From contig NZ_CABPSB010000003.1 of the NCBI RefSeq assembly GCF_902459655.1, forward strand, positions 186,001 to 250,000: 64,000 nucleotides of DNA. The letters are read 5' to 3'. The DNA comes from Pandoraea anhela. Its GTDB lineage: Bacteria; Pseudomonadota; Gammaproteobacteria; Burkholderiales; Burkholderiaceae. Below the pieces are notes generated by a model. It ran no database searches. It was given only the letters and a program-made list of their open reading frames with translations, and was not told where the DNA came from. Positions 17,231 to 25,929 of the stretch are shown in pieces. The first letter of the stretch is position 1. The number at the start of each line of letters is the position of its first letter. Both the position numbers and the translations under genes were made by a program.

Positions 17231-18415
17231 ATGCCAGATTCAGTCAATACGGTTTCGATGTCTGCGAACGCTGCCGCCGGCGGCGTGGCGGTGCCCCCGG
17301 TAGCGCGCGTGGGCGATTCGCTCGCGCAGGTCGCCACGCCTTCCCTGTTGCTCGATCTCGACGCGTTCGATGCGAACCTCGCGCGCATGGCGAGTGCCGC
17401 CGAGGCGCGCGGCGTGGCGGTGCGTCCGCATGCGAAAGCGCATAAGTCCGTGACCGTCGCGCAGGCGCAGATGGCGGCGGGCGCCGTCGGCATCTGCTGC
17501 CAGAAAGTCACCGAGGCCATTCCATTCGTCAATGCCGGCATCGGCAACATTCACATCAGTAACGAGTTCGTGGGCGAGGCCCGGGTTGCGCTGGCCGTGG
17601 CGATGGCGGCACGCGTCACGCTGTCGGTCTGTGTCGACGACGTGCGTCAGGTGGCGCCGCTGGGCAAAGCGGCGCAACGTGCCGGGGTGCGCATCGCCGT
17701 GCTGCCCGAGGTGGACGTGGGGCAGGGGCGATGCGGCGTGGATACGACACATGCCGTGGCGCAACTGATCGAGGCCATCGATCATTACGAGGGTTTACGC
17801 TTCGGCGGATTGCAGGCGTATCACGGCAGTGCGCAGCATATCGAGAGTTGGGACAAGCGCCGCGACACAGCGCGACTGGCGGCGGATCGTGCGTCCGCCT
17901 ACGTGCGATTTCTCGAAGCGCGCGGTATCGCATGCCCGGTGGTCACGGGCGGTGGTACGGGCACGGCCGAGTTCGATATCGAGAGCGGCGTCTACACCGA
18001 GATTCAGCCGGGCTCGTACGTGTTTCTCGACGGACATTACGGCTCGCTCGAATGGCGCGACGACTGGCGTTTCCGTCATGGGCTGTTTCTGGCCTCGACG
18101 GTGATGAGCACGGCGCGCAAGGGCATCGTCGTGTGCGACGCCGGGCTCAAGAGCGTGGCGACCGATGCAGGGCTGCCGCGCTTCTGGTCGTCGCAACAGG
18201 CGGGCAAGCCGCATTACCGGACGGCGTCGGACGAGCACGGCGTGCTCGAACTCGCCTCGCCGGACGAGGACGGCACGGCTTGGCTCGGGGAGCCGATTCT
18301 GCTGGTGCCGGGACATTGCGATCCGACCGTCAATCTTTACGACCGCTATGTGGCCGTGCGGCACGGGCGCGTCGAAGGGCTGTGGCCTATCGAGGCACGC
18401 GGATTGAGCCAGTGA
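17231..18415 (+). CDS. D-threonine-aldolase-like PLP enzyme (alanine-racemase fold)
   Basis: The 394-residue enzyme has the alanine-racemase-type barrel with the PLP lysine in VRPHAKAHKS (about residue 70) and TPSLLLDLDAFDANLARM before it. VVTGGGTGT binds phosphate, and the C-terminal D-serine dehydratase-like domain has YVFLDGHY and VPGHCDPTVNLYDRYVAVR, whose His and Cys are the usual metal ligands. Members cleave D-threonine or D-3-hydroxyaspartate to glycine plus an aldehyde, or dehydrate D-serine. With a glyoxylate aminotransferase and a hydroxyacid dehydrogenase upstream, a 3-hydroxyaspartate or D-threonine aldolase releasing glyoxylate and/or glycine is the best guess. The ATG at 17231 follows AAGGATTG. 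Confidence 0.8.
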   Translation: MPDSVNTVSMSANAAAGGVAVPPVARVGDSLAQVATPSLLLDLDAFDANLARMASAAEARGVAVRPHAKAHKSVTVAQAQMAAGAVGICCQKVTEAIPFVNAGIGNIHISNEFVGEARVALAVAMAARVTLSVCVDDVRQVAPLGKAAQRAGVRIAVLPEVDVGQGRCGVDTTHAVAQLIEAIDHYEGLRFGGLQAYHGSAQHIESWDKRRDTARLAADRASAYVRFLEARGIACPVVTGGGTGTAEFDIESGVYTEIQPGSYVFLDGHYGSLEWRDDWRFRHGLFLASTVMSTARKGIVVCDAGLKSVATDAGLPRFWSSQQAGKPHYRTASDEHGVLELASPDEDGTAWLGEPILLVPGHCDPTVNLYDRYVAVRHGRVEGLWPIEARGLSQ

Positions 18416-18536
18416 CGACGAGACGGCAGGCGGCGCCCGGTGTCATGGCCGTGACATCCTGCCGCGCCAAAATATTTTGGTGAGGGGGCTTCCCAAGTAC
18501 TGAAAAGCACGCTATAGTCTCACTTCTTCGCCGTAC

Positions 18537-18612
<76 letters not shown>

Positions 18613-18628
18613 AAACGGAAGACTTTAG

Positions 18629-18704
18629 GTCCCCTTCGTCTAGAGGCCTAGGACATCACCCTTTCACGGTGAGTACAGGGGTTCGAATCCCCTAGGGGAC
18701 GCCA
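18629..18704 (+). tRNA. tRNA-Glu (anticodon TTC)
   Basis: GTCCCCT pairs with AGGGGAC at the acceptor stem. The anticodon loop CTTTCAC gives TTC at positions 34-36, GTTCGAATC forms the T loop, and CCA is encoded. It follows tRNA-Ala by 16 bp, so the two form one transcript. Confidence 0.96.
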
Positions 18705-18764
18705 GATTTAACGGCGTGATGCTCGGAAAATTCCAGAGGCACGACGTGCAATCGGTTGTCGATA

Positions 18765-18803
18765 AACGCGCCTGGTTTCACGACCAGGCGCGTTTTGTTT
18801 TTT
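18765..18803 (+). terminator. Rho-independent terminator of the tRNA-Ala/tRNA-Glu transcript
   Basis: Stem AACGCGCCTGGT (18765-18776) and ACCAGGCGCGTT (18783-18794) around a 6-nt loop, followed by a TTTTGTTTTTT tract. Confidence 0.9.
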
Positions 18804-18907
18804 GCGCGACGGATGGATAACCTGCCGTCCGGCATCTGCTGTCATGAATCTGCTGTCATGACGACGCGCGAACGCTGTGGCATCGGCAGGATAGTCTCCG
18901 GCGCGTT

Positions 18908-19696
18908 TTACCGGTAAAACGCGGATGGCGGTACGCCGAAATGTCGTTTGAACATGGCGGCAAATGCGCTCTGACTGGCATAGCCGTGGTCGAGCGCAAC
19001 GTTCACGATCTTCTCCCCACGCGCCAACGCTTCCAACGCCTGCAACAAGCGGGCCTGCTGACGCCAACGTCCGAACGTGAGTCCTGTTTCCGACGCGAAG
19101 CGGCGCTGAAACGTCTTGGCCGACAGTCCGGCCTCGTTCGCCCAATGGTCGATGGTCGCATCGTCGCCAGGGCACTGCATCAGCGCGTCGCACACGCGTG
19201 ATAAGCGCTTATCCGTCGGCCAGGGCAGATACAGCGGCAGCACGGGCAGCGCGATCAGTTCGTCGAGCAACAGGCGCATGAGACGGGCGTCACGGGAGTC
19301 CGGGGCGTAATCGGGCGGCACGTCGATGGCGGCGAGAATCAGTTCGCGCATCAGCGGCGTGATCTCCACAACGCAACTGGTGTCGGGCAACGGTTCGCTG
19401 CCGGGTTCGACGAACACCGTGCGCATCTTGACGTTCCCGCTCATACGCACCGTATGCGCCAGCCCGGCAGCGAGCCAGACGCCGCGCGTTGGCGGCACCA
19501 CCCAGCGTCCCGATGACGACGCAACGATCATGACCCCCTCGATGGCATAAAGCAGCTGCGCGCGGCGATGCGAATGGGAGGCAATGAACTCGTTGTGCAC
19601 GTAATCGACCGCCATCGCCGCCATCGGCATGGGGGTGCTCTCGAAGCGAAGATGGTCGGTCACGCGGGGGGCGATGAGGCGGCGGACAGTCGTCAC
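18908..19696 (-). CDS. AraC-family transcriptional regulator
   Basis: The 262-residue protein has an N-terminal cupin-like sensing domain (HSHRRAQLLYAIEGVMIV, PPTRGVWLAAGLAHTV) and a C-terminal double helix-turn-helix (DHWANEAGLSAKTFQRRF, GEKIVNVALDHGYASQSAF, FKRHFGVPPSAF). This arrangement is that of NimR/RipA-like regulators that control a neighbouring exporter. It is divergent from an EamA-type transporter about 100 bp away, which is the expected target. Confidence 0.85.
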   Translation of the reverse strand: MTTVRRLIAPRVTDHLRFESTPMPMAAMAVDYVHNEFIASHSHRRAQLLYAIEGVMIVASSSGRWVVPPTRGVWLAAGLAHTVRMSGNVKMRTVFVEPGSEPLPDTSCVVEITPLMRELILAAIDVPPDYAPDSRDARLMRLLLDELIALPVLPLYLPWPTDKRLSRVCDALMQCPGDDATIDHWANEAGLSAKTFQRRFASETGLTFGRWRQQARLLQALEALARGEKIVNVALDHGYASQSAFAAMFKRHFGVPPSAFYR

Positions 19697-19799
19697 GGGG
19701 TGTCCTTTTCAAGACAGGTTCCGGAATTTTAGCGTGAGACGGCCGGATACGGCATGGCTGACCATGGCGCTTCCTTTGTCAAACCTGTGGGAATTCGTC

Positions 19800-20720
19800 A
19801 TGGGGTACTTCCTGTATCCGCTGGGCGCCATGTTGTTGTGGGCCGGCAATGTCATCGTCTCCAAACTCTCGGCCACGACCATTGCGCCGTCGGCCATCAC
19901 GTTTTACCGACTGGTGCTGGCGCTCGCCGTCATGACGCCGTTCGTGATTCGACCGCTGGCGCGCAACTGGCATCACGTGCGTCCGCAGCTCGCCAGGCTC
20001 GCGTTCCTCGGCTTCCTGAGTATGTCGTTCTATCAGAGCCTGTCCTATCTCGCCGCGCACAGCACGACTGCGACCAACATGGCGATCGTGACGGCGCTCG
20101 CACCGCTGTTGACATTGCTGTGGAGCGTGGTGCTGCTGCGCGAGCCGCCCACGCTCGGCATGCTTGTCGGCGGTCTGCTCTCGCTTGCGGGGCTCGTCTA
20201 CCTGATCGGTCAGGGACATCCGTCGCAGTTGCTCGACGGCGGGGTGCATCCGGGCGACATTCTGATGCTGGTCGCGTCGGCCTCGTACGGGTTGTACAGC
20301 GTGCTTCTGCGCCGCTGGCATGTCGCGGTGCCGCCCGCACAGTCGACCTACGTGCAGGCGTGGGCGGCGCTCGTCACGATGATTCCGATGCTGGCGATGG
20401 TGCCCGCAGGACAGGCGCAATTGAACGCGGCGACGGTGCCGCTGGTGCTGTACGCCGGGCTGGGCGCATCGATCGTGCTGCCGATTTTGTGGATTCAGGG
20501 CATCCGGCATCTGGGACCGAACCGGTGCAGCATGTTCATCAACGTGCTGCCCGTGATGACGGCGGCGATTGCCGTGGTGTTGCTGGGGGAGCAATTGCAC
20601 ACGTTTCACGTGATCGGCGGCGGTGTTGCGCTCGTCGGCGTCTTCATCGCGCAGCGGTGGCAACGCCCGCTGCCGGGGTTCGGCGCAGTGCCCGACGAGT
20701 CGGACGAAGTTCCCGCCTGA
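19800..20720 (+). CDS. EamA/DMT-family inner-membrane transporter
   Basis: Ten predicted helices in two EamA repeats: MLLWAGNVIVSKLS, then TFYRLVLALAVMTP and NMAIVTALAPLLTLLWSVVL closing repeat 1; SASYGLYSVLLRRW and LPVMTAAIAVVLLGEQL in repeat 2. The length of 306 residues is normal. The ATG at 19800 has GGGAA 8 bp upstream; an in-frame ATG at 19764 lacks a ribosome-binding site. Probably exports a metabolite or drug-like compound and is regulated by the divergent AraC protein. Confidence 0.82.
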   Translation: MGYFLYPLGAMLLWAGNVIVSKLSATTIAPSAITFYRLVLALAVMTPFVIRPLARNWHHVRPQLARLAFLGFLSMSFYQSLSYLAAHSTTATNMAIVTALAPLLTLLWSVVLLREPPTLGMLVGGLLSLAGLVYLIGQGHPSQLLDGGVHPGDILMLVASASYGLYSVLLRRWHVAVPPAQSTYVQAWAALVTMIPMLAMVPAGQAQLNAATVPLVLYAGLGASIVLPILWIQGIRHLGPNRCSMFINVLPVMTAAIAVVLLGEQLHTFHVIGGGVALVGVFIAQRWQRPLPGFGAVPDESDEVPA

Positions 20721-20844
20721 TGTTCCTGCCTTGCGCGGCCCGGTCCCGTATCCGGCCCGCGCAGACACGGTTCGAGCCCCGCAGTCCGTGTAGCGTGCGC
20801 AGGTGCCGGGGGGTGCCTGCGCACGTTGGGGCAGGGGCCGGCGC

Positions 20845-21162
20845 TCACCGATCCCGCACCGCCACCCCGTAAGTGCTCACTATGCGACGGTCCTGCTCGG
20901 CGGCGGAGAAGGCTTCCCACAGCAAGCCATTGCAATCGGTGCTGCTCGAATACCCGGGGGCGTCGTCGTCTTCGAAACCGACATGCCGCAACTCACCCGC
21001 GCGCGACGGCGACTGATTGATCGAGAAGTTCAGCAGATCGGTACGCCACATGGCGTATGCACCGGGGACGACAGCCGAAGGCGGTTGCCCGAGGCGGGCG
21101 GAGTAGTCGGCGATCGACTCGTCGAGATCGCGCACGGCAAGCGCGATGTGAAAGCGTTTCAT
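20845..21162 (-). CDS. VOC-fold (glyoxalase/dioxygenase-like) protein
   Basis: The 105-residue single domain opens with MKRFHIALAVRDLDESIADY, the first beta-alpha unit of the vicinal-oxygen-chelate fold with a metal-position His, then LNFSINQS, GELRHVGFE and NGLLWEAF carrying His and Glu at the usual ligand positions. AGGAGA precedes the ATG. Similar to small glyoxalase-like proteins near ArsI/cadmium-induced families, but no arsenic genes are adjacent. Substrate unknown. Confidence 0.72.
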   Translation of the reverse strand: MKRFHIALAVRDLDESIADYSARLGQPPSAVVPGAYAMWRTDLLNFSINQSPSRAGELRHVGFEDDDAPGYSSSTDCNGLLWEAFSAAEQDRRIVSTYGVAVRDR

Positions 21163-21479
21163 GGGGTCTCCTGAACCGGATGTGAGGGATGCGTTGCCAG
21201 CGAAGACACTGCGCGGTGTGAGAGCGTGCGCTGGACGGTGGCGTCCGATCCGCTCCCTCCGTCCGATGCGACGAAAGCGTCACGCCGTGCGGCCTGTGCG
21301 CTGGCGAAAAGCATCTTAACGGCCGTGCCGAAGACCCGCCAGACGAGCCGTTATCCCGGTATCGGCAGTGATGGGGTGGCGGGCGGTCGTGGGAGACGCC
21401 CGGCACGATGTGCGGGGGGGCAGGGGCGGTGACGTGTGCGCGAAGCCCCGTGATACCGGTCGGTCGAGTTGGCGGGCGC
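21163..21479. other. Gene-free spacer
   Basis: About 320 bp with no coding frame of convincing composition and no repeat or terminator I can defend. Confidence 0.4.
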
Positions 21480-22001
21480 TCACTGGGGGCGCTGAAAATC
21501 GTTCTCCACCCATGCGCGGGCACTGTTGCGCGAGAGCTTGAACGAGGGCGGCACCTTCACCGAGGCGATGGTTTCGCCAAACCGGTCGACAGCGCTGAGC
21601 ATGGCGTACGGATCGTAGTCGTCGGGCACGATGTCCAGCGTCACATCGATATCGCCGTCCGGTCCGTCAACGCTCACCCGCTTATGCAACTGCGCGTGCA
21701 ATTGCTGCTCGTGACGCCGCAACACTTCGGCCGCCGTCTTCACCAGCGTATGGAATGCACCGACGTCCAGCGGCTTCGGATTCTTCTTGTCGCGCCCCAT
21801 TGTCCATGGCCCGACGAGCGCGGGTTCCGACTCGCCGTCCTTGAACATGGCCACGGCCCAGCCGTCGTCTTCCTCGTTCTTGACGACTTTCGCCGTCCAG
21901 CCGTCGTCGCGCCAGAGGCGATCTTCATGGATGGCGTCGTGGCTCGGCGTGGTGTCGTCGGTGCAGGCGTGGTCGGTAGGGATGGCGGAAGTTGCGGTCA
22001 C
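21480..22001 (-). CDS. Conserved-type hypothetical protein
   Basis: I do not recognise a family. The 173-residue soluble, acidic product has no signal peptide or membrane segment. It begins with a Ser/Thr/Asp-rich lead, then a compact stretch (DGWTAKVVKNEEDDGWAVAM, GPWTMGRDKKNPKPLDVGAF, LDIVPDDYDPYAMLSAVDRF, SARAWVENDF) with the even hydrophobic spacing of a folded domain. The proposed start is the GTG at 22001 because no in-frame ATG lies before the folded part. It stands alone between a VOC protein and an SDR. Confidence 0.6.
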   Translation of the reverse strand: MTATSAIPTDHACTDDTTPSHDAIHEDRLWRDDGWTAKVVKNEEDDGWAVAMFKDGESEPALVGPWTMGRDKKNPKPLDVGAFHTLVKTAAEVLRRHEQQLHAQLHKRVSVDGPDGDIDVTLDIVPDDYDPYAMLSAVDRFGETIASVKVPPSFKLSRNSARAWVENDFQRPQ

Positions 22002-22163
22002 TGTCGGCGTTCGGGCGTGGGGATGAGGGCGGCAAGCGGCAAACCTCGGCGAAAGCCGAAGCGGGCGCTCACAAAGGTCGCAATTTTACCGCGTCCGGCC
22101 GGTGCGCGGACGCGTTCAGCGCATTGCGTAGGCCCCCCGCACGGTGCGGTGTCCCGGGACAGC

Positions 22164-22925
22164 TCAGCCCTTCACCAGTCCGCCGTCGACAATGAGGTTC
22201 TGCCCGGTCACGGCGCGGGCCCACGGCGAGAGGAAGTACAGCACGGCGTCGGCAAACTCCTCGGGCGTGGTCACGCGACGCAGCGGCGTGAGACCGGCAA
22301 TCAGGTCGAACACGGCCTCCGGCGTGGCGGCGCTGGCGTCCGTCACCCGTAGCAGGCCGCCCGAGACCATGTTGACGGTAATGCCGTCGGGGCCGAGGTC
22401 GTTGGCGGCGGTGCGGGTGAGGGAGAGCAGCGCGGCCTTGGCAGTCGTGTAATCGTGATACGGCACGACCGGATTTTGAAACAAGTTAGTGCCTACGTTC
22501 ACGATGCGTCCAAAGCCCGCTTCGCGCATGCCCGGCAGCGCGGCCTGCATCGTGTTGAGCGCACCCTTGACGGCGCCTTCGAGCTGTTGGGAGAAGCGCG
22601 ACCACGAGATGTCCGCCAGCTTGGGACGGGCGTCGCCATCGAAGCGGAAGTCGGCCAGCGCATTATTGACGACCGACACGATCGGGCTGCCGATTCGTTC
22701 GCGCGCTTCGCAGAACAGACGGGCGACGGCTTTCTCGTCGGTGACGTCGGCCTGCAACGCGATGGCGCGCTCGCCAAGCGACTCGGCCAGTGCGCGCGCG
22801 GCCGCGTCGCTGCGCAGATAGTTGATGACGACGCCCGCGCCCTCACGCGCGACGGCCCGCGTAATCGCGGCGCCGAGCCCGCGCGCCCCACCCGTGACGA
22901 GTACCCACTGCGAATCCAGCTTCAT
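22164..22925 (-). CDS. Short-chain dehydrogenase/reductase (FabG-like)
   Basis: The 253-residue classical SDR has the NAD(P)-binding TGGARGLG loop at about 11-18, ALQADVTDE, VNNALAD, the catalytic Ser region VNVGTN and the YTTAK active-site Tyr/Lys, ending in QNLIVDGGL. The family NNAG motif reads NNAL and the first Ser is replaced by a Gly-Thr pair, so this is a divergent FabG paralogue. The ATG at 22925 follows GGGGAACATCGTC. It has no fatty-acid-synthesis neighbours, so a specific substrate cannot be assigned. Confidence 0.82.
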   Translation of the reverse strand: MKLDSQWVLVTGGARGLGAAITRAVAREGAGVVINYLRSDAAARALAESLGERAIALQADVTDEKAVARLFCEARERIGSPIVSVVNNALADFRFDGDARPKLADISWSRFSQQLEGAVKGALNTMQAALPGMREAGFGRIVNVGTNLFQNPVVPYHDYTTAKAALLSLTRTAANDLGPDGITVNMVSGGLLRVTDASAATPEAVFDLIAGLTPLRRVTTPEEFADAVLYFLSPWARAVTGQNLIVDGGLVKG

Positions 22926-23210
22926 GACGATGTTCCCCGATGTCGATGCGATGTGGCTTCACGCGCGCGGCGATTGTCTATCGTCCGGCTCGCGCGTTGC
23001 GCACATCGCGAAGACGAATGCCGGAAAAGGCGTGCGTGAAAGCGCGCTCATTATCGCGCGTTCCGTGGCGTCGCCCGGGGAGAGCCCATTGCCGGTAAGG
23101 TCGGGCGCCTTATGGCGATGGGGGGAGGTCCGGGAGAGCTGCGGGGGATCCGTGCGTGAGGTTAGGTGAGGTGAAGTGAGGCGGGTGGTTGGTTGGTGGT
23201 TGGTTGGTGG

Positions 23211-23945
23211 TTACTCGTTGGCCGTCGCCAGTGCGGCGAGCAGGGCGACCGGCAAGAGTACGCACCAGAACCCTGCGCCGTGATAGGCGAATCCGCCGAA
23301 GATCGCCCCCACGGCAAATGCCGCCAGCGCGGGAAGCATCTTGCGAAGGCGTGCTTTCGCGGCATTGCCGTCGCCGCACTTGCCGCTGGCCAGCTCGACC
23401 ATGTCGATCACGATCTGCGTGGTGTTGCCGGTCATGATGGTCGTCGGCGCGAGGTCGGAGAGCACCAGGCGTCCGATCGCGTTCTGGATGGCGAGTGCCG
23501 CCACGCCCAACATCCCCGAGGCAATCGCGAGCGGCGCGTCGGCCGAGACGATCGGCTGCGCCGCGATACCGACGAACATGAAGCCCAACAACAACAACGT
23601 TTGCAAGACGAGCAGCAGCCGTAACGGGCGGCGCTCGGTATTCGCGAAACTTTGCACGATGAGCTTGACCATGGCGACGAAAATGACGAACACGGGCAGC
23701 GCCAGCAATTTGGCGAGCACACCGACGTGGGTACTCGCCACAAGTTGTACGCCGATCATCACGAAGTTGCCGGTCACATGGGCGGTGAACAAGCCGAACA
23801 GCGCTATGAAGCCGACCACGTCGATGTAGCCGGCGACGAAGGCGAGGGTCATGCCGATGGCCGTCGGTTGGGAGAAGCGGCCGACCCACGCGCGGGCGAT
23901 TGTCGCGGCCTCGGTGGGGGTGGGGATGTGGCGAGGGGTTCCCAT
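23211..23945 (-). CDS. DUF1275 (YoaK-like) inner-membrane protein
   Basis: The 244-residue protein has about six transmembrane segments (IGMTLAFVAGYIDVVGFIAL with the family's Gly/Asp pattern, TAHVTGNFVMIGV, LVLQTLLLLGFMF, AALAIQNAIGRLVL, TTIMTGNTTQIVID and a final AFAVGAIFGGFAYHGAGF). The TGN motif occurs twice, as in DUF1275 proteins. CAGGAG precedes the ATG at 23945; a longer frame upstream is not protein-like. Function of the family is unknown. Confidence 0.82.
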   Translation of the reverse strand: MGTPRHIPTPTEAATIARAWVGRFSQPTAIGMTLAFVAGYIDVVGFIALFGLFTAHVTGNFVMIGVQLVASTHVGVLAKLLALPVFVIFVAMVKLIVQSFANTERRPLRLLLVLQTLLLLGFMFVGIAAQPIVSADAPLAIASGMLGVAALAIQNAIGRLVLSDLAPTTIMTGNTTQIVIDMVELASGKCGDGNAAKARLRKMLPALAAFAVGAIFGGFAYHGAGFWCVLLPVALLAALATANE

Positions 23946-24311
23946 GAAGGCTCCTGTGTCGGCTTGATGGCATATAGCTGCATGCAGCGGCATGTCGCCG
24001 CATATGACCGCATACAACGACATGTTGCCGCGTGAGACTACCGGATGCGGTGTCCGATGGGGCCGCCGAACGCGGTCGGTCGGGTGGCTGCCCTGCGCGC
24101 GGGGGTGGTAATGAAGCATATCATCGGCCGCTAACATCGCATGTCGCGAGGACCCGCTATACTGCCCCACGCTGACGGGCCGATCTACCGTCCGAACGTC
24201 TTATTGCCCCCCTGGCCTGCACCACACCGACGCTTCGCGGCGCCGTGCGATCCCGTCCTGACTTCACGATGACGGTTAGGCCATCGAACTTACCAATAGG
24301 AGACACACCTC
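23946..24311. other. Gene-free stretch with GCATRT-type short repeats
   Basis: About 365 bp between the DUF1275 gene and mop. From 23967 to 24025 the elements CATATAGC, CATGCAGC, CATGTCGCC, CATATGACC, CATACAACG and CATGTTGCC follow one another, a degenerate array in about 9-10-bp steps just upstream of the DUF1275 gene. The rest shows nothing definite. Confidence 0.45.
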
Positions 24312-24737
24312 ATGAAAACCAGCGCTCGTAATCAATTCACCGGCAAAGTCGTTTCGCTGTAACGCGGGGCGGTGAACGACGAAGTCACGCTGCGCACCGA
24401 CGCCGGTCAGGAAATCGTGGCGGTCATCACACACGAGAGCACGGTAAATCTGGGTTTGAAGGAGGGTAGCGAAGCGGTGGCGCTCATCAAGGCCTCGTCG
24501 GTGATCGTGATGGTCGACGCCGATGCGAGCAAGGTCTCCACGCGCAACGTGATGAGCGGCAAGGTGTCGCGTGTCGAGACCGGGGCGGTGAACAGCGAAG
24601 TGGAGATCACGACCGACAGCGGCGCGATCATCGCCGCGATCGTGACGAACGAAAGCGTGAAGCGTCTGGGGCTCACGGCCGGCCGCGCGGCAGCCGCACT
24701 GGTCAAAGCGTCGAGCGTGATTCTGGCGCTCGCCTGA
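24312..24737 (+). pseudogene. mop: Molybdate-binding di-Mop (TOBE) protein with in-frame TAA at codon 17
   Basis: Read through, the 142-codon frame is a tandem two-domain molbindin that stores or buffers molybdate in the cytoplasm. Each unit follows the pattern SARNQFTGKVVSL-GAVNDEV / STRNVMSGKVSRVETGAVNSEV, then THESTVNLGLKEG / TNESVKRLGLTAG and VKASSVI. The ATG at 24312 has TAGGAGACAC upstream. Codon 17 (24360-24362) is TAA, at the position equivalent to Glu (VET) in the second unit; CAA to TAA would be a single transition. The frame is intact on both sides. A GTG at 24372 could restart but would lose the first beta-strand. No mod transport genes are adjacent. Confidence 0.82.
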
Positions 24738-25041
24738 GCAACGCCGTCATGGCGTGCCTCGCCGACGCGATGTCGGCGCACGCGCGCGGTCCGCACACCG
24801 CCAGCGCTTTGAGACGTGTACTACGACGTGTACTACGACGTGTTTTACGACATGTTTTATGACGTTTCCCGAGCCGGCGTTCGCCTGTGCGCCGGGCCCG
24901 AGCCGATGCAACGCATACGGGGTGTGCCTGCCCCCGCAACGGGCGGCGCTGGTTGCGGCGCCGGTGGCGGGAGCGATGCGCATTGGCGCGCGGCACGCGT
25001 GTCGTTCTATGTGTGGGTCAATGTGTCGTTCAACGCATCGT
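24738..25041. other. Gene-free spacer containing a 12-bp tandem repeat
   Basis: About 300 bp between mop and the paralogue cluster. It holds the decaying 12-bp array described at 24814-24861; no gene is supported on either strand. Confidence 0.5.
24814..24861. repeat. Four-copy 12-bp tandem repeat
   Basis: ACGTGTACTACG (24814, 24826), ACGTGTTTTACG (24838) and ACATGTTTTATG (24850) lie head to tail, then ACGTTT. Copies diverge progressively from left to right. The period is a multiple of three, but neither strand gives a believable gene through it. Confidence 0.75.
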
Positions 25042-25842
25042 TCAATAAGCCAGATTGGCCGCTGCGTAGGCGCGCTTGAGTGCTTCCCGGTCGTGAAACG
25101 CGTCGGTCATGAGGCACATCAGCGTTTGCGCGTTACGTCCGACGGGGTTGATGACATCCTCGTCGTCGATGCCTGTCGACGCCAGCACCTGCACGACTTC
25201 CCTGTTCAGCGCGAAGGCCATGTCTCCCCGGTCGTCATTACGATGCATGCCGATGATTTCGAGCGCGTCGAACAGTGCCGGCGAGCTGCGCAGATACCAC
25301 TGTTGCGCGGCGAGCACGTGATCCGCACTGAAATCGACGGCTTTGGGGACTTCGCCCTCGGCCGCAAGTCTGGCCTGATCGTACACGCGACTCGCCCCGA
25401 TTTCGCGAAACCGGCATACCACCGGCAGGTCGTCGTGCCGCAAAGACAGCAGCAGTCGCGCCATATCCGGTAAAGGCAGCACCATGGGGGCTGGCGAAAC
25501 CCATTCGGCTCTCGACGAGAACGCATAGTCTTCGATTCTGAAGATCAACGTGTCGTTTTCGTCGATACACCATTGCAACCGATCGAATTGCGCCGGGTCG
25601 ACATAGCGTGCCAGTTCGACAAACGCATCGAATTGCGCTTGCGAGCTTCGCGCGTGCGCGAGTTCGAAGAGCGCCAGTTTGGCCGCCTGCGTATGCGTGC
25701 CGAGAAACCAGTCCTTGATACGCTCCCAAAGGCTCCGGATTTCCGATTTGCTGCCGGCCGTAATGCATGTCTCGATCGTCTGCGGACTCAGATAGCTTCG
25801 TGTGTGACCGATCAGGCTGAGCGACGAGGTTGAAATACCCAT
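25042..25842 (-). CDS. Effector-like paralogue A with WERIKDWF motif
   Basis: The 266-residue protein is of no named family I know. It aligns along its whole length with the two genes upstream on the same strand: LWERIKDWFLGTHTQAAK at about 38-55, an ALFELA helix, an AFVELARYVDPAQFDRLQWC block, DMARLLLSLRHDDLPV and FDALEIIGMHRND. The N-terminal 38 residues are Ser/Thr-rich and unstructured, and no signal peptide is present. Trp39-Glu-Arg-Ile-x-x-Trp-Phe at this position resembles the WEK(I/M)xxFF translocation motif of Salmonella SPI-2 type III effectors. AAAGGAG sits 8 bp before the ATG at 25842. It is the last gene of a probable three-gene operon. Confidence 0.6.
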   Translation of the reverse strand: MGISTSSLSLIGHTRSYLSPQTIETCITAGSKSEIRSLWERIKDWFLGTHTQAAKLALFELAHARSSQAQFDAFVELARYVDPAQFDRLQWCIDENDTLIFRIEDYAFSSRAEWVSPAPMVLPLPDMARLLLSLRHDDLPVVCRFREIGASRVYDQARLAAEGEVPKAVDFSADHVLAAQQWYLRSSPALFDALEIIGMHRNDDRGDMAFALNREVVQVLASTGIDDEDVINPVGRNAQTLMCLMTDAFHDREALKRAYAAANLAY

Positions 25843-25929
25843 GTCAATGACTCCTTTGGCGGGGCCGGTCGGTGATTCGACAAGACACCGATCCGGCGAT
25901 ATCGCCATTGCTTTGTTGCCCAGGTTGCC

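Noticed and set aside
24814-24861. Tandem repeat as a CRISPR array
   Set aside because: Units are 12 bp, contiguous and without spacers.
24816-25079. Small plus-strand gene through the 12-bp repeat (MYYDVYYDVFYD start)
   Set aside because: GTG start without a ribosome-binding site, repeat-derived beginning and unstructured remainder; probably a chance frame.
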